Source: Deltaproteobacteria bacterium (GTDB taxonomy: Bacteria > Desulfobacterota > DSM-4660 > Desulfatiglandales > Desulfatiglandaceae). Taken from it: a stretch of 16,881 nucleotides of DNA. Both the position numbers and the translations under genes were made by a program. Shown piece by piece: positions 1 through 7,120 of the stretch. Each line of letters begins with the position of its first letter. The stretch's first letter is position 1. The stretch covers positions 1-16,881 of the forward strand of contig QMLZ01000040.1 of the NCBI GenBank assembly GCA_003646995.1, in the 5' to 3' direction. The notes beneath the pieces are model-generated. The model saw only the letters and a program-made list of their open reading frames with translations, made no database searches and had not been told where the DNA came from.

Positions 1-858
1 ATCCCCAAGATGATTGACATAGAACTCAGGCTTGCAGATGACTTGCAGGTGATCAACGCCGACCCGGCACAACTGGAGCAGGTAATGATGAACCTATGCC
101 TTAATGCCAGGGACGCAATGCCAGAAGGAGGCAAGCTTACAATTGAGACAGAAAACGTGGTTCTGGATCATGAATATTGCAAGGAACATCTGGGCTCTAG
201 GACCGGCCGCTATGTGATGCTCAGCATATCCGACACGGGCCACGGCATGGACAGGGACACCCTGGAGCACATATTCGAGCCTTTTTTTACCACCAAAGAG
301 GTCGGAAAAGGTACCGGGCTGGGGCTGGCCATGGTCTACGGGATAGTAAAAAGCCACGAAGGCTACATCACTTGTTACAGTGAACCTGGAATCGGCACCA
401 CTTTCAAGATATATCTCCCTGTCATTGAGGCCACGGCTGAAGGGTCGGTTGAGACAAGAGAGGAACATTTGGGTTCGCTCAGGGGAAAGGGCGAAACAAT
501 CCTTCTGGTGGATGACGAAGAGGCACTCCGGGAGCTTGGAAAAAGAATTTTGGAGGAATTCGGCTATGAAGTCATTCTGGCCCAGGACGGGGAAAGTGCA
601 TTGGAAATTTATCAGGCCCGCGGGCAAGACATTTCTCTTGTTGTCCTCGACCTGATCATGCCGGGGATGGGAGGTAGACACTGCCTGGGTAAGTTGCTCG
701 AGGTAAATCCTAGTGCAAAGATTCTCATAGCAAGCGGTTATGCGCTAAACGGAGAAACCAAGAAAGTGATAGATGCGGGAGCCAGGGGATTTGTAAAAAA
801 ACCTTATGAAATAAAACAGTTCCTCCGCACCGTCCGCGAAGCCCTTGACTCGGAATGA
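1..858 (+). CDS. Hybrid sensor histidine kinase/response regulator, C-terminal part (5' end outside window)
   Basis: This is the catalytic end of a two-component kinase. The reading frame is open through base 1, so the real start lies upstream. Counting from the first in-window Met (base 10), a HATPase_c domain spans about residues 1-138, with an N box (NLCLNARDAMP, 29-38), a G1 box (DTGHGMD, 75-81) and a G2 region (EPFFTTKEVGKGTGLGLA, 90-107). A receiver domain follows at about 163-280, with the acidic pair D168/D169, phosphoacceptor D214 in VVLDLIMPGMGG and the conserved Lys K264 in FVKKPY. The kinase would bind ATP and autophosphorylate an upstream His not visible here; the receiver may take the phosphate or act as a relay or brake. 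No output domain follows the receiver. Any PAS, HAMP or transmembrane sensor part is outside the window, so the stimulus cannot be guessed. Family identification is very secure. Confidence 0.95.
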   Translation: MPKMIDIELRLADDLQVINADPAQLEQVMMNLCLNARDAMPEGGKLTIETENVVLDHEYCKEHLGSRTGRYVMLSISDTGHGMDRDTLEHIFEPFFTTKEVGKGTGLGLAMVYGIVKSHEGYITCYSEPGIGTTFKIYLPVIEATAEGSVETREEHLGSLRGKGETILLVDDEEALRELGKRILEEFGYEVILAQDGESALEIYQARGQDISLVVLDLIMPGMGGRHCLGKLLEVNPSAKILIASGYALNGETKKVIDAGARGFVKKPYEIKQFLRTVREALDSE

Positions 859-873
859 CAAGTCCGATCCCTT

Positions 874-1590
874 TCAAAATGACCTAACCCTTAAATACCT
901 GTCAGGCTTGAGCCTGGCAAAAATGGTGGCGCCCGGGCAGGGGGCTACTAGCTTTTCCTTGAATTCCTGGCCTAGTACCTGGAACAGCTCAACACAGCAG
1001 GAGCACAAGTGTGCACTGCGGTCAATGGAGTAGGGAATAATACCGGATTCGTTCCGAACATAAAAGCTCGGGTCAATGAAATTGAAATGGTTTGCTGTGT
1101 GAGATAGGTACAAAAAGTCATAGTCATTTACATCAGAGCCCAGTCTTCTTGCCCACCTGAGGTAAATCCGTTTTTCCAGGTCTTCCACAGTGAGCCAGTC
1201 TTTGGGAAGCCTTTGCCTCAGCTCCGGGTTTCCAACCAATTCCTCCTTGTCCCTAATCGAGGCCAATCTCGGTGGCACAAAGTCTGATTCCGTAATTATA
1301 GCGGCCTTCCTTTCCTCGTACCCCGGCAGGTCAAAAGAACTCACTATTAGATACAGCCCGTTCTTGCTACTTTCGCGGTACCACCCCCCTTGACGGTAAC
1401 ATGTCTCTGACCAAACTCGCGGCGGCACACTGGCAATCTTGTTTATGCGGTCAAGGGGTGTGCACATAATCCCCTTTGCGGTCTTTAGTTTCATTCCCTG
1501 GCCTGCAAGCCTCTGCCTCAGGCCCTCCTCTTCTTTGGAACTCATCCAGTAAATATGTTTTTCGTAGGGTTTATCCTTGTTATCCACCAT
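874..1590 (-). CDS. Hypothetical protein with Cys-rich C-terminus
   Basis: I do not recognise this 238-residue protein. It is a clean open frame with ordinary amino-acid composition, no signal peptide and no membrane segment, so it is probably cytoplasmic. Six cysteines are visible (43, 64, 196, 198, 199, 218). The C-terminal group, HLCSCC at 194-199 followed by APCPGA at 216-221, resembles a metal or Fe-S ligand set, but this is inference. The N-terminal half holds many Arg/Lys/Glu and several Trp/Tyr. It is transcribed away from the moeA cluster, and its 3' end is convergent with the kinase, 15 bases apart. The ATG at 1588-1590 has GAGGG directly against it, which is closer than usual, so the start is uncertain; a second ATG lies 15 codons in. 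No function is assigned. Confidence 0.7.
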   Translation of the reverse strand: MVDNKDKPYEKHIYWMSSKEEEGLRQRLAGQGMKLKTAKGIMCTPLDRINKIASVPPRVWSETCYRQGGWYRESSKNGLYLIVSSFDLPGYEERKAAIITESDFVPPRLASIRDKEELVGNPELRQRLPKDWLTVEDLEKRIYLRWARRLGSDVNDYDFLYLSHTANHFNFIDPSFYVRNESGIIPYSIDRSAHLCSCCVELFQVLGQEFKEKLVAPCPGATIFARLKPDRYLRVRSF

Positions 1591-1643
1591 CCCTCACAGC
1601 AGGGCTCGTACGTGCTGGCAGCTTGCCGGCCCCATCCTCCTTT

Positions 1644-1672
1644 TTGATATTTCCATTGATTCCTTATATCAT
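1644..1672 (+). promoter_or_regulatory. Sigma70-type promoter for the moeA cluster
   Basis: A -35 box TTGATA (1644-1649) and a -10 box TATCAT (1667-1672), each one base off consensus, are separated by exactly 17 bases. Transcription would begin near 1679, leaving a leader of about 33 bases before the moeA ATG at 1712. The match is by eye; spacing and position make it the best promoter candidate in this divergent intergenic region. Confidence 0.55.
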
Positions 1673-1678
1673 ATATGA
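1669..1678. promoter_or_regulatory. Palindrome overlapping the moeA -10 region (candidate operator)
   Basis: TCATATATGA is a perfect 10-base palindrome covering the end of the -10 box and the expected start of transcription. A repressor bound here would block RNA polymerase. The AT-rich TATAT core recalls ModE-type operators, and a ModE-like protein is encoded in the same cluster, but the link is inference only. AT-rich palindromes also arise by chance. Confidence 0.3.
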
Positions 1679-1711
1679 CATATTTGCTTGAATTTTAAAA
1701 GGGCACGGACA

Positions 1712-2959
1712 ATGGACAAATTTTTTAATGTTAAAACAACAGAAGAGGTACTTGAAATAATCAGGGGCTTTGGCCCCCTTGATCACGAAAGCGTTTCCAT
1801 TGAGCGGGCCACGGGTCGTGTACTGGCAGCAGACTTGATCTCTCCCGAGGACCTCCCATCATTTCCCCGCTCTTCAATGGATGGATATGCAGTGCGGGCC
1901 AAAGACACATTCGGCGCCACTGAGAGCCTCCCCGCCCTAGTGGAGGTCAAGGGCGAGGTCTTAATGGGTAAGCGGCCTACTGTCAAGTTAGGACAAGGGG
2001 AAGCAGCTAGAATTTCCACAGGTGGAATGTTGCCGGACGGAGCCGATGCGGTTGTAATGATCGAGTATTGCCATAGCCTAGATGAAAACACTATTGAAGT
2101 TGCCAAGGCGGTTTCTCCTCTGGAAAATGTTATTTCACCCGGCGATGACGTCAGGCAAGGCCAGGTGCTACTGCAAAAGGGACACAGGCTCAGACCTCAA
2201 GATATTGGGCTTTGTGCGGCACTGGGAATCTCGCATGTTACCGTGACAAGGAGACCAAGGATAGCGATAATATCCACCGGCGACGAGGTTGTGGATATCA
2301 GTACCACCCCTGAACCCGGACAGGTACGCGACGTAAACAGGTACTCCCTGACCGGCTTTTGTACAAGCCTCGGAGCCGTTGCTCAGCCGTTAGGCCGGTG
2401 CAAGGATGATTTCGACCAACTGAAAAGTAAAATTGCAGAAGGCCTTAGGCAATCAGACAGCGTATGGATATCTGGTGGCAGTTCAGTAGGCACCAGGGAT
2501 TTGACCCTGAAGGTTTTTGAAAGCTTTGAAAAGTTTCATCTCCTGGTTCATGGAATATCCATCAGTCCGGGGAAGCCCACCATTATTGGGAAGGTTGGAG
2601 AAAAGGCCATTATCGGCCTACCCGGTCACATAAGCTCTGCCCTTGTTGTGGCCGAAATCTTTCTTACTGAGCTTATTGATAATCTTTCGGGCATCACAGA
2701 CAAAAAAAGCTTCAGCTTGCACGTCGTTAAGGCGAAGATGGGACGCAATGTGGAGTCCAAGCCCGGAAGAGATGACTATATACGTGTAAAACTAGTCTCT
2801 GACGGAAATGATCTCATCGCAGAACCAATTTTTGGAAAGTCCGCCCTGATCTCCCCGTTGGTGGAAGGCGACGGCCTGGTCAGGATACACAGGAACAAAG
2901 AAGGCCTTTACCAGGGGGAAGAGGTGGAAGTGAGAATATTTGGCGGCCCAAGGCCTTAG
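1712..2959 (+). CDS. moeA: MoeA molybdopterin molybdenumtransferase
   Basis: MoeA catalyses insertion of molybdate into adenylylated molybdopterin, releasing AMP, in the cytoplasm. From the ATG at 1712 it is 415 residues, the usual family length. The N-terminal MoeA domains carry the SMDGYAV motif; the MoCF-binding domain runs from about residue 181 (RIAIISTGDEVVD) through SGGSSVGTRDLT and SPGKPTIIGK to GLPGHISSALVV near 305; a C-terminal beta domain follows. The acidic residues I recall as important in E. coli MoeA have visible counterparts here (D of MDGYA, E of GDE, D of KDDF, D of GTRD). An in-frame TTG at 1688 would add eight residues, but AAGGG at 1699-1703, eight bases before the ATG, favours 1712. 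It is the first gene of a cluster with a second moeA, a regulator and mobB. Its last 8 bases lie beyond the next gene's ORF start but before its preferred ATG at 2970, a 10-base gap. Confidence 0.93.
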   Translation: MDKFFNVKTTEEVLEIIRGFGPLDHESVSIERATGRVLAADLISPEDLPSFPRSSMDGYAVRAKDTFGATESLPALVEVKGEVLMGKRPTVKLGQGEAARISTGGMLPDGADAVVMIEYCHSLDENTIEVAKAVSPLENVISPGDDVRQGQVLLQKGHRLRPQDIGLCAALGISHVTVTRRPRIAIISTGDEVVDISTTPEPGQVRDVNRYSLTGFCTSLGAVAQPLGRCKDDFDQLKSKIAEGLRQSDSVWISGGSSVGTRDLTLKVFESFEKFHLLVHGISISPGKPTIIGKVGEKAIIGLPGHISSALVVAEIFLTELIDNLSGITDKKSFSLHVVKAKMGRNVESKPGRDDYIRVKLVSDGNDLIAEPIFGKSALISPLVEGDGLVRIHRNKEGLYQGEEVEVRIFGGPRP

Positions 2960-2969
2960 GTGTGAAGGG

Positions 2970-4904
2970 ATGAAAAGAAGAAAAGTCTACCTAGCAATGA
3001 AAAGCCTTCATGAGGCAAGGGAGCTGTTCTTTTCTAGAGTGGCTCACCGCAGAACTACACCCCAAGCAATTGACACCAATGATGCCCTTGGCCGGGTAAC
3101 TGCGGAGCCTGTGTTTGCCAAGCTCTCTTCCCCCACATACCATTCGGCTGCTATGGATGGCATTGCAGTAAAATCTGTCACCACCTACGGGACCTCAGAA
3201 AGAAGGCCCAAGATCCTGCGGATCAGAGAGGATGCCCTGTGGGTGAACACTGGCCAGCCCCTTCCACAGGGTTTTGATGCGGTTATTATGGTGGAGAAGC
3301 TGCACCAGTTAGATGATGATCAGGTCGAGATAAGGGCCCCTGCCTATCCATGGCAAAATGTGAGGAAAGTTGGAGAGGACATCATTGCCAGCCAATTACT
3401 GTTACCTCAAAATCACCGCATAAGAGCCATTGATATCGGCGCCCTGTTAAGTGGTGGAATCTTTTCCATAAAGGTCTGGACACCACCGAAGGTGGCCATA
3501 ATCCCCAGCGGATCCGAGCTGGTGGACTACAGGGATGTTAGGGACGGCAGGAAATTGGAGCCCGGGGAGATACTGGAGTCCAATTCGAGCGTTCTGGCTG
3601 CCATGGTAAGAGAAAACAGGGGACTGCCCGTGGTTTACGAGCTGGTCCCCGATGAACCTTCGAGAATAAAGGAAGCTTTAAAAAAGGCGGTGAAGTCTGA
3701 TGCAGACATTATCATAGTTAATGCGGGTTCCTCTGCAGGGACAAAGGACTACACGGCAGATGCCATTGAAGAACTGGGAGAGGTTTTGGTTCACGGTGTA
3801 GCCATGATGCCCGGCAAGCCAACGATTCTGGGACTCATTGAAGACAAACCAGTGGTAGGAAATCCAGGATATTCGGTCTCATCCGCCCTTTCTTTCGACC
3901 AGTTTGTAAAGCCCCTCCTTTACTCGATGCAAGGCATAGAGCCCCCTGAGCCCAAGAGGATCCGTGTGCGTCCTACCAGAGACATCCCCTCAAAGCTGGG
4001 TATTGAGGAATTCCTCAGGGTGAGCATTGGTAAGGTTGGTGAACGTTACGTTGCAACACCTCTTGCAAGGGCGGCAGGCTCCATAACCACCCTTACCCGT
4101 GCTGAAGGCATAATCAGGATACCCGAGCTGTCTGAAGGAATTTCCCAAGAAGAAGAAGTGGAAGCAGAACTCTTGGTAAAGGAGAAAGACCTTCTAAACA
4201 CGGTGGTCTTTATTGGCAGTCATGACATGACAATTGACATCATTGCTGACGAAATCCGCGGACTGGGTAAGGGTATTCGTATTTCTTCCTCCAACGTGGG
4301 CAGCCTCGGCGGACTATTGGCCCTGAGGAAACGAACATGTCACCTCTGCGGGTCCCACCTGCTGGATACTCAGACTGGAGAATATAACCTTTCTTATATC
4401 CGGAAATATCTTAAAGGTTTACCAGTAGCTGTGTTTCACCTTGTTAAAAGACAACAAGGCCTAATTGTTGCAAAGGGAAATCCCAAACGAATCCAGGGAC
4501 TTGAAGATCTAGCCAGGGAGGATGTTAGTTTTGTAAATCGCCAGCCCGGATCCGGCACAAGAGTACTTCTTGATTTCAAGTTAGAACAGGCGGGAATCGA
4601 TCCTCGAGGCATCAGGGGATATGACCATGAGGAATTTACTCACATGGCCGTGGCCGTGGATGTGGTTAGTGGGGCGGCGGATTGCGGCATGGGGATTTAC
4701 GCGGCTGCAAAGGCCCTTGATCTTGACTTCATTCCCATTGAATCGGAACAGTATGACCTTGTAATTCCATTGGAATTATTGGATCAGCCCAATATTCAAG
4801 CCGTGCTAGAGAGGGTTCGATCAGAGCCATTCCGCAAAAGAGTAAAGTCACTCGGGGGATATGATCCCTCAAAAAGCGGTGAACTTTTCGCCGAGGTGAC
4901 TTAG
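2970..4904 (+). CDS. MoeA fused to periplasmic-binding-protein-like (PBP) domain
   Basis: This 644-residue protein is a second MoeA with an extra C-terminal ligand-binding domain. Residues about 1-405 are MoeA-like: AMDGIAV near 61, VAIIPSGSELVD near 173, AGSSAGTKDYTAD, MPGKPTILG and GNPGYSVSSAL near 300. The acidic residues matching those of E. coli MoeA are kept, so it is probably active. Residues about 410-640 form a substrate-binding-protein-like domain of the kind seen in LysR/ModE-type regulators, starting NTVVFIGSHD and including VNRQPGSGTR, a typical oxyanion-contact motif. There is no signal peptide, so that domain works in the cytoplasm and may bind molybdate or tungstate (inference). 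I chose ATG 2970 over the in-frame TTG 2940, which overlaps moeA; GAAGGG immediately upstream is close, and another ATG at 2997 is possible. The fusion is known in Desulfobacterota and archaea; which metal it serves is unknown. Confidence 0.9.
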   Translation: MKRRKVYLAMKSLHEARELFFSRVAHRRTTPQAIDTNDALGRVTAEPVFAKLSSPTYHSAAMDGIAVKSVTTYGTSERRPKILRIREDALWVNTGQPLPQGFDAVIMVEKLHQLDDDQVEIRAPAYPWQNVRKVGEDIIASQLLLPQNHRIRAIDIGALLSGGIFSIKVWTPPKVAIIPSGSELVDYRDVRDGRKLEPGEILESNSSVLAAMVRENRGLPVVYELVPDEPSRIKEALKKAVKSDADIIIVNAGSSAGTKDYTADAIEELGEVLVHGVAMMPGKPTILGLIEDKPVVGNPGYSVSSALSFDQFVKPLLYSMQGIEPPEPKRIRVRPTRDIPSKLGIEEFLRVSIGKVGERYVATPLARAAGSITTLTRAEGIIRIPELSEGISQEEEVEAELLVKEKDLLNTVVFIGSHDMTIDIIADEIRGLGKGIRISSSNVGSLGGLLALRKRTCHLCGSHLLDTQTGEYNLSYIRKYLKGLPVAVFHLVKRQQGLIVAKGNPKRIQGLEDLAREDVSFVNRQPGSGTRVLLDFKLEQAGIDPRGIRGYDHEEFTHMAVAVDVVSGAADCGMGIYAAAKALDLDFIPIESEQYDLVIPLELLDQPNIQAVLERVRSEPFRKRVKSLGGYDPSKSGELFAEVT

Positions 4905-4916
4905 GGGGGATATTCC

Positions 4917-5252
4917 ATGGGTACCTTGAAGCTCAGGTCGAGGCAGTGGATCGTTGACGAAAATGACAATATTATCATGGGCGAAGGGAGGAGCCAGATT
5001 CTTGAAACCATAGATAAAACGGGTTCTATCAACAAAACCGCCAAGATAATGAAGATGTCTTACAAGGGCGTGTGGAGCAAGATAAAGGCCACTGAAGACC
5101 ATCTAGGGGCCAAGGTTGTCATAGCGGACCGAAAGCAGGGAACCCGTCTCACGCCAGAGGGAAAGGAGCTTCTGGAAAAATACCGGATTTTCAAGAAAAG
5201 ATGTTTGGAAGAAGAAGAAAAGATATTCAAGAGCATCTTCAGTAGCTATTGA
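4917..5252 (+). CDS. ModE-type winged helix-turn-helix regulator (DNA-binding domain only)
   Basis: This 111-residue protein matches the N-terminal DNA-binding domain of ModE. Features are the opening LKLRSRQWIVDENDNIIMG, then GRSQILETIDKTGSINKTA with the helix-turn-helix continuing through KMSYKGVWSKI, and a wing around RKQGTRLTPEGKELLEKY. A Lys/Glu-rich helix (about 90-108) ends the protein. Full ModE is about twice as long because of molybdate-binding Mop domains; none is present here, so the protein cannot bind molybdate in the known way. The start ATG follows GGGGGGA at 4904-4910, which overlaps the stop codon of the upstream moeA-PBP gene, so translation is probably coupled. It likely controls this cluster or molybdate-related genes, with the sensing part possibly supplied by another protein. 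Confidence 0.85.
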   Translation: MGTLKLRSRQWIVDENDNIIMGEGRSQILETIDKTGSINKTAKIMKMSYKGVWSKIKATEDHLGAKVVIADRKQGTRLTPEGKELLEKYRIFKKRCLEEEEKIFKSIFSSY

Positions 5253-5268
5253 GGAGGGAGTTGGATGT

Positions 5269-5796
5269 ATGGAAGGAAACAAAATGGACCCACCGGTTAT
5301 TTGCATAGTGGGCAGCTCAGGTGCAGGTAAGACCACTCTGTTGGAAAAGCTTATCCCCGAGTTGACGCGATGGGGACTGAAGGTGGGCACAATAAAGCAC
5401 GATGTGCACGGTTTTGAAATTGATAAGCCGGGCAAGGACAGTTACAGGCTTAAACATTCCGGTGCGGTGCTCAGCATTATCTCTTCACCGGCCAGGGTGG
5501 CCGTGGTCATGGACACCGAGCACGACCTCGGTCTTGCAGAGCTTCTGCCCTTTTATTCAGGGGTGGACATTGTGTTGACAGAAGGCTATAAACGTGAAAA
5601 CTATCCAAAGATAGAGGTCTTCCGCAAAGAGGTGCATCCGGAACCCTTATGTTTGGGGGACAGCAACCTGATCGCCATGGTTACTGATGAGCCGCTTAAT
5701 CTGGGCATACCCAGATTCGGCCCCCATCAGGTCAATGACCTAGCTGACTTTTTGATGGCCCAATTCTTGGAACAAAAAAACAGGCCCCGGGAGTGA
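5269..5796 (+). CDS. mobB: MobB, molybdopterin-guanine dinucleotide biosynthesis protein B
   Basis: MobB is a P-loop GTPase that assists attachment of GMP to molybdopterin by MobA in making the dinucleotide form of the cofactor. The 175-residue product has Walker A GSSGAGKTT at 15-23, the family signature GTIKHDVHGFEIDKPGKDS, RLKHSGA, and LTEGYKRENYPKIEVFRKE near 106-123. Length is normal for MobB. The ATG at 5269 follows a strong ribosome site GAGGAGGGAG (5251-5260), with eight bases between. An overlapping ATG at 5265 is in another frame. It is the last gene of the molybdenum cofactor cluster, 16 bases after the regulator. MobA is not in the window. Family assignment is secure. Confidence 0.93.
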   Translation: MEGNKMDPPVICIVGSSGAGKTTLLEKLIPELTRWGLKVGTIKHDVHGFEIDKPGKDSYRLKHSGAVLSIISSPARVAVVMDTEHDLGLAELLPFYSGVDIVLTEGYKRENYPKIEVFRKEVHPEPLCLGDSNLIAMVTDEPLNLGIPRFGPHQVNDLADFLMAQFLEQKNRPRE

Positions 5797-5889
5797 TTTA
5801 CATGGCACCCGATTGCAGGTGGTTGGTAATCCCGTAATGGCTGGTAACTTGCATGTGGGTCGTATTAATAAACGAGAGCGGAGATTTCC

Positions 5890-6678
5890 ATGCATTTGTT
5901 TCCCATTGATACCATTGTCATAGGATATTCACTGGAAAAGGCATTTGGGCACGACATTATCCAAATGGTTATACATGCCGGGCTGATGGTGAAATTCGTA
6001 CTACTCATCTTGCTGGGTTTTTCCATCACTTCCTGGGCTATAATTCTTATGAAAATCAGGCTGTTTAAGAAGGCAAGGACAGAGACAGAGGAATTCCTGG
6101 ACCTATTTTGGGAAAGCCAGGATATGAAAGAGATTTACAGGGCCTCTGAAGAACTCGTCTACAGCCCGGTTGCTCGCCTGTTCAGGGCCGGCTATGCTGA
6201 ATTTCGCAAAATCCGAAAAATCCAGGCAGCGGGAACATCAGGGGCGACGGCTCCCACTGCTGCAACAGACCTGGGCTTGGGAAGAAGCGGAAAGGTGGTG
6301 ATGGATAACCTGGAGCGCTCTTTGCGCAAGGCCATTGTCGATCAGGTCAGCCGGCTCGAGAGCGCTCTCAGCTTTTTGGCCACGACCGGTAACACTGCAC
6401 CTTTCATTGGGCTCTTTGGTACCGTTTGGGGTATCATGGAATCTTTCAGGGGAATAGGAATGAGGGGATCGGCAAGTCTTGCGGTAGTGGCCCCGGGTAT
6501 CTCGGAGGCTCTTATTGCAACGGCCGCCGGGCTGGCAGCCGCAATCCCGGCCGTAGTTGCGTTTAATTACTTCAGCAACAGGGTTACAGAATTGAGTGCA
6601 AACATGGAAATCTTTTCCTCTGATTTTTTGAGTATCATCGAACGAAGGCTGTTCAGGGGGCAGGTAAAGTCCACATGA
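5890..6678 (+). CDS. tolQ: TolQ/ExbB proton channel subunit
   Basis: This inner-membrane protein is the pentameric stator of the Tol motor, using the proton gradient together with TolR to energise TolA. In the 262 residues, membrane helix 1 is at about 33-54, helices 2 and 3 at about 166-188 and 203-226. The family signature ATTGNTAPFIGLFGTVWGIM (164-183) and PGISEALIATAAGLAAAIP (202-220) are clear. Between helix 1 and helix 2 the cytoplasmic loop includes an Ala/Thr/Gly-rich stretch (about 112-137), which looks like a flexible insert compared with E. coli TolQ. GGAG at 5880-5883, six bases before the ATG, supports the start. The stop overlaps the start of tolR as ATGA, so the two are translationally coupled. 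The complete tol set downstream favours TolQ over ExbB. Confidence 0.92.
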   Translation: MHLFPIDTIVIGYSLEKAFGHDIIQMVIHAGLMVKFVLLILLGFSITSWAIILMKIRLFKKARTETEEFLDLFWESQDMKEIYRASEELVYSPVARLFRAGYAEFRKIRKIQAAGTSGATAPTAATDLGLGRSGKVVMDNLERSLRKAIVDQVSRLESALSFLATTGNTAPFIGLFGTVWGIMESFRGIGMRGSASLAVVAPGISEALIATAAGLAAAIPAVVAFNYFSNRVTELSANMEIFSSDFLSIIERRLFRGQVKST

Positions 6679-7079
6679 TTGGGCAAAGAAACGGCAAAAG
6701 GTATATGTCTGACATAAACGTCACGCCTCTGGTGGACGTAATGCTTGTGCTGCTTATCATCTTTATGGTGACGGCACCAATGATGATGCAAGGTGTAAAG
6801 GTAAACCTGCCCAAGACTGTATCCAAAAACATAAAAACATCAGAGGAACCACTTATCCTCACCATTACCCGTAACAAAGAAATATTTCTTGAAAGTCGCA
6901 AACTTTCCTTGGAAGGGCTTGATGTTAAGATCGCCAAGATATTTGAAAATCGCCGTGAAAAAGAGGTTTTGCTTAGAGCCGACAAGGATGTACCATACGG
7001 CTTTGTAATCAAGGTGATGGCCAAGGTTAAGAAAGGAGGAATCAATAAGCTGGGAATGGTGACCGAGCCCCTTGAATAG
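6675..7079 (+). CDS. tolR: TolR/ExbD biopolymer transport protein
   Basis: TolR is the single-span rotor partner of TolQ. The 134-residue protein has a short cytoplasmic N-terminus, the SDINVTPLVDVMLVLLIIFM helix (about 12-31) with the essential membrane Asp at 21, the equivalent of the TolR proton-carrying Asp, and a periplasmic domain beginning GVKVNLPK. The end of the protein (KVKKGGINKLGMVTEP) is the conserved ExbD/TolR terminus. Its ATG overlaps the tolQ stop by four bases. Length and order match TolR in a tol operon. Confidence is high; the TolR versus ExbD choice rests on gene context. Confidence 0.92.
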   Translation: MIGQRNGKRYMSDINVTPLVDVMLVLLIIFMVTAPMMMQGVKVNLPKTVSKNIKTSEEPLILTITRNKEIFLESRKLSLEGLDVKIAKIFENRREKEVLLRADKDVPYGFVIKVMAKVKKGGINKLGMVTEPLE

Positions 7080-7120
7080 CCCTTTCTATATCCTAACCTG
7101 GTTTATAAGCGCGGGTGGAA

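Noticed and set aside
94..681. 195-codon minus-strand open frame opposite the histidine kinase.
   Set aside because: It is antisense to strongly conserved HATPase and receiver motifs and its product has no recognisable features.
1590..1635. Upstream in-frame ATG for the 874-1590 minus-strand gene, after AAGGAGG, with a TGA between it and the called start (possible selenocysteine read-through).
   Set aside because: The ribosome site touches the ATG, no selenocysteine-type stem was evident after the TGA, and the added 13 residues look like non-coding sequence.
5797..5889. Promoter for the tol operon in the mobB-tolQ gap (TTGCAT and TATTAA).
   Set aside because: The spacing is only about 12 bases and no better -35 fits, so it is not called, although a promoter for tolQ is expected here.
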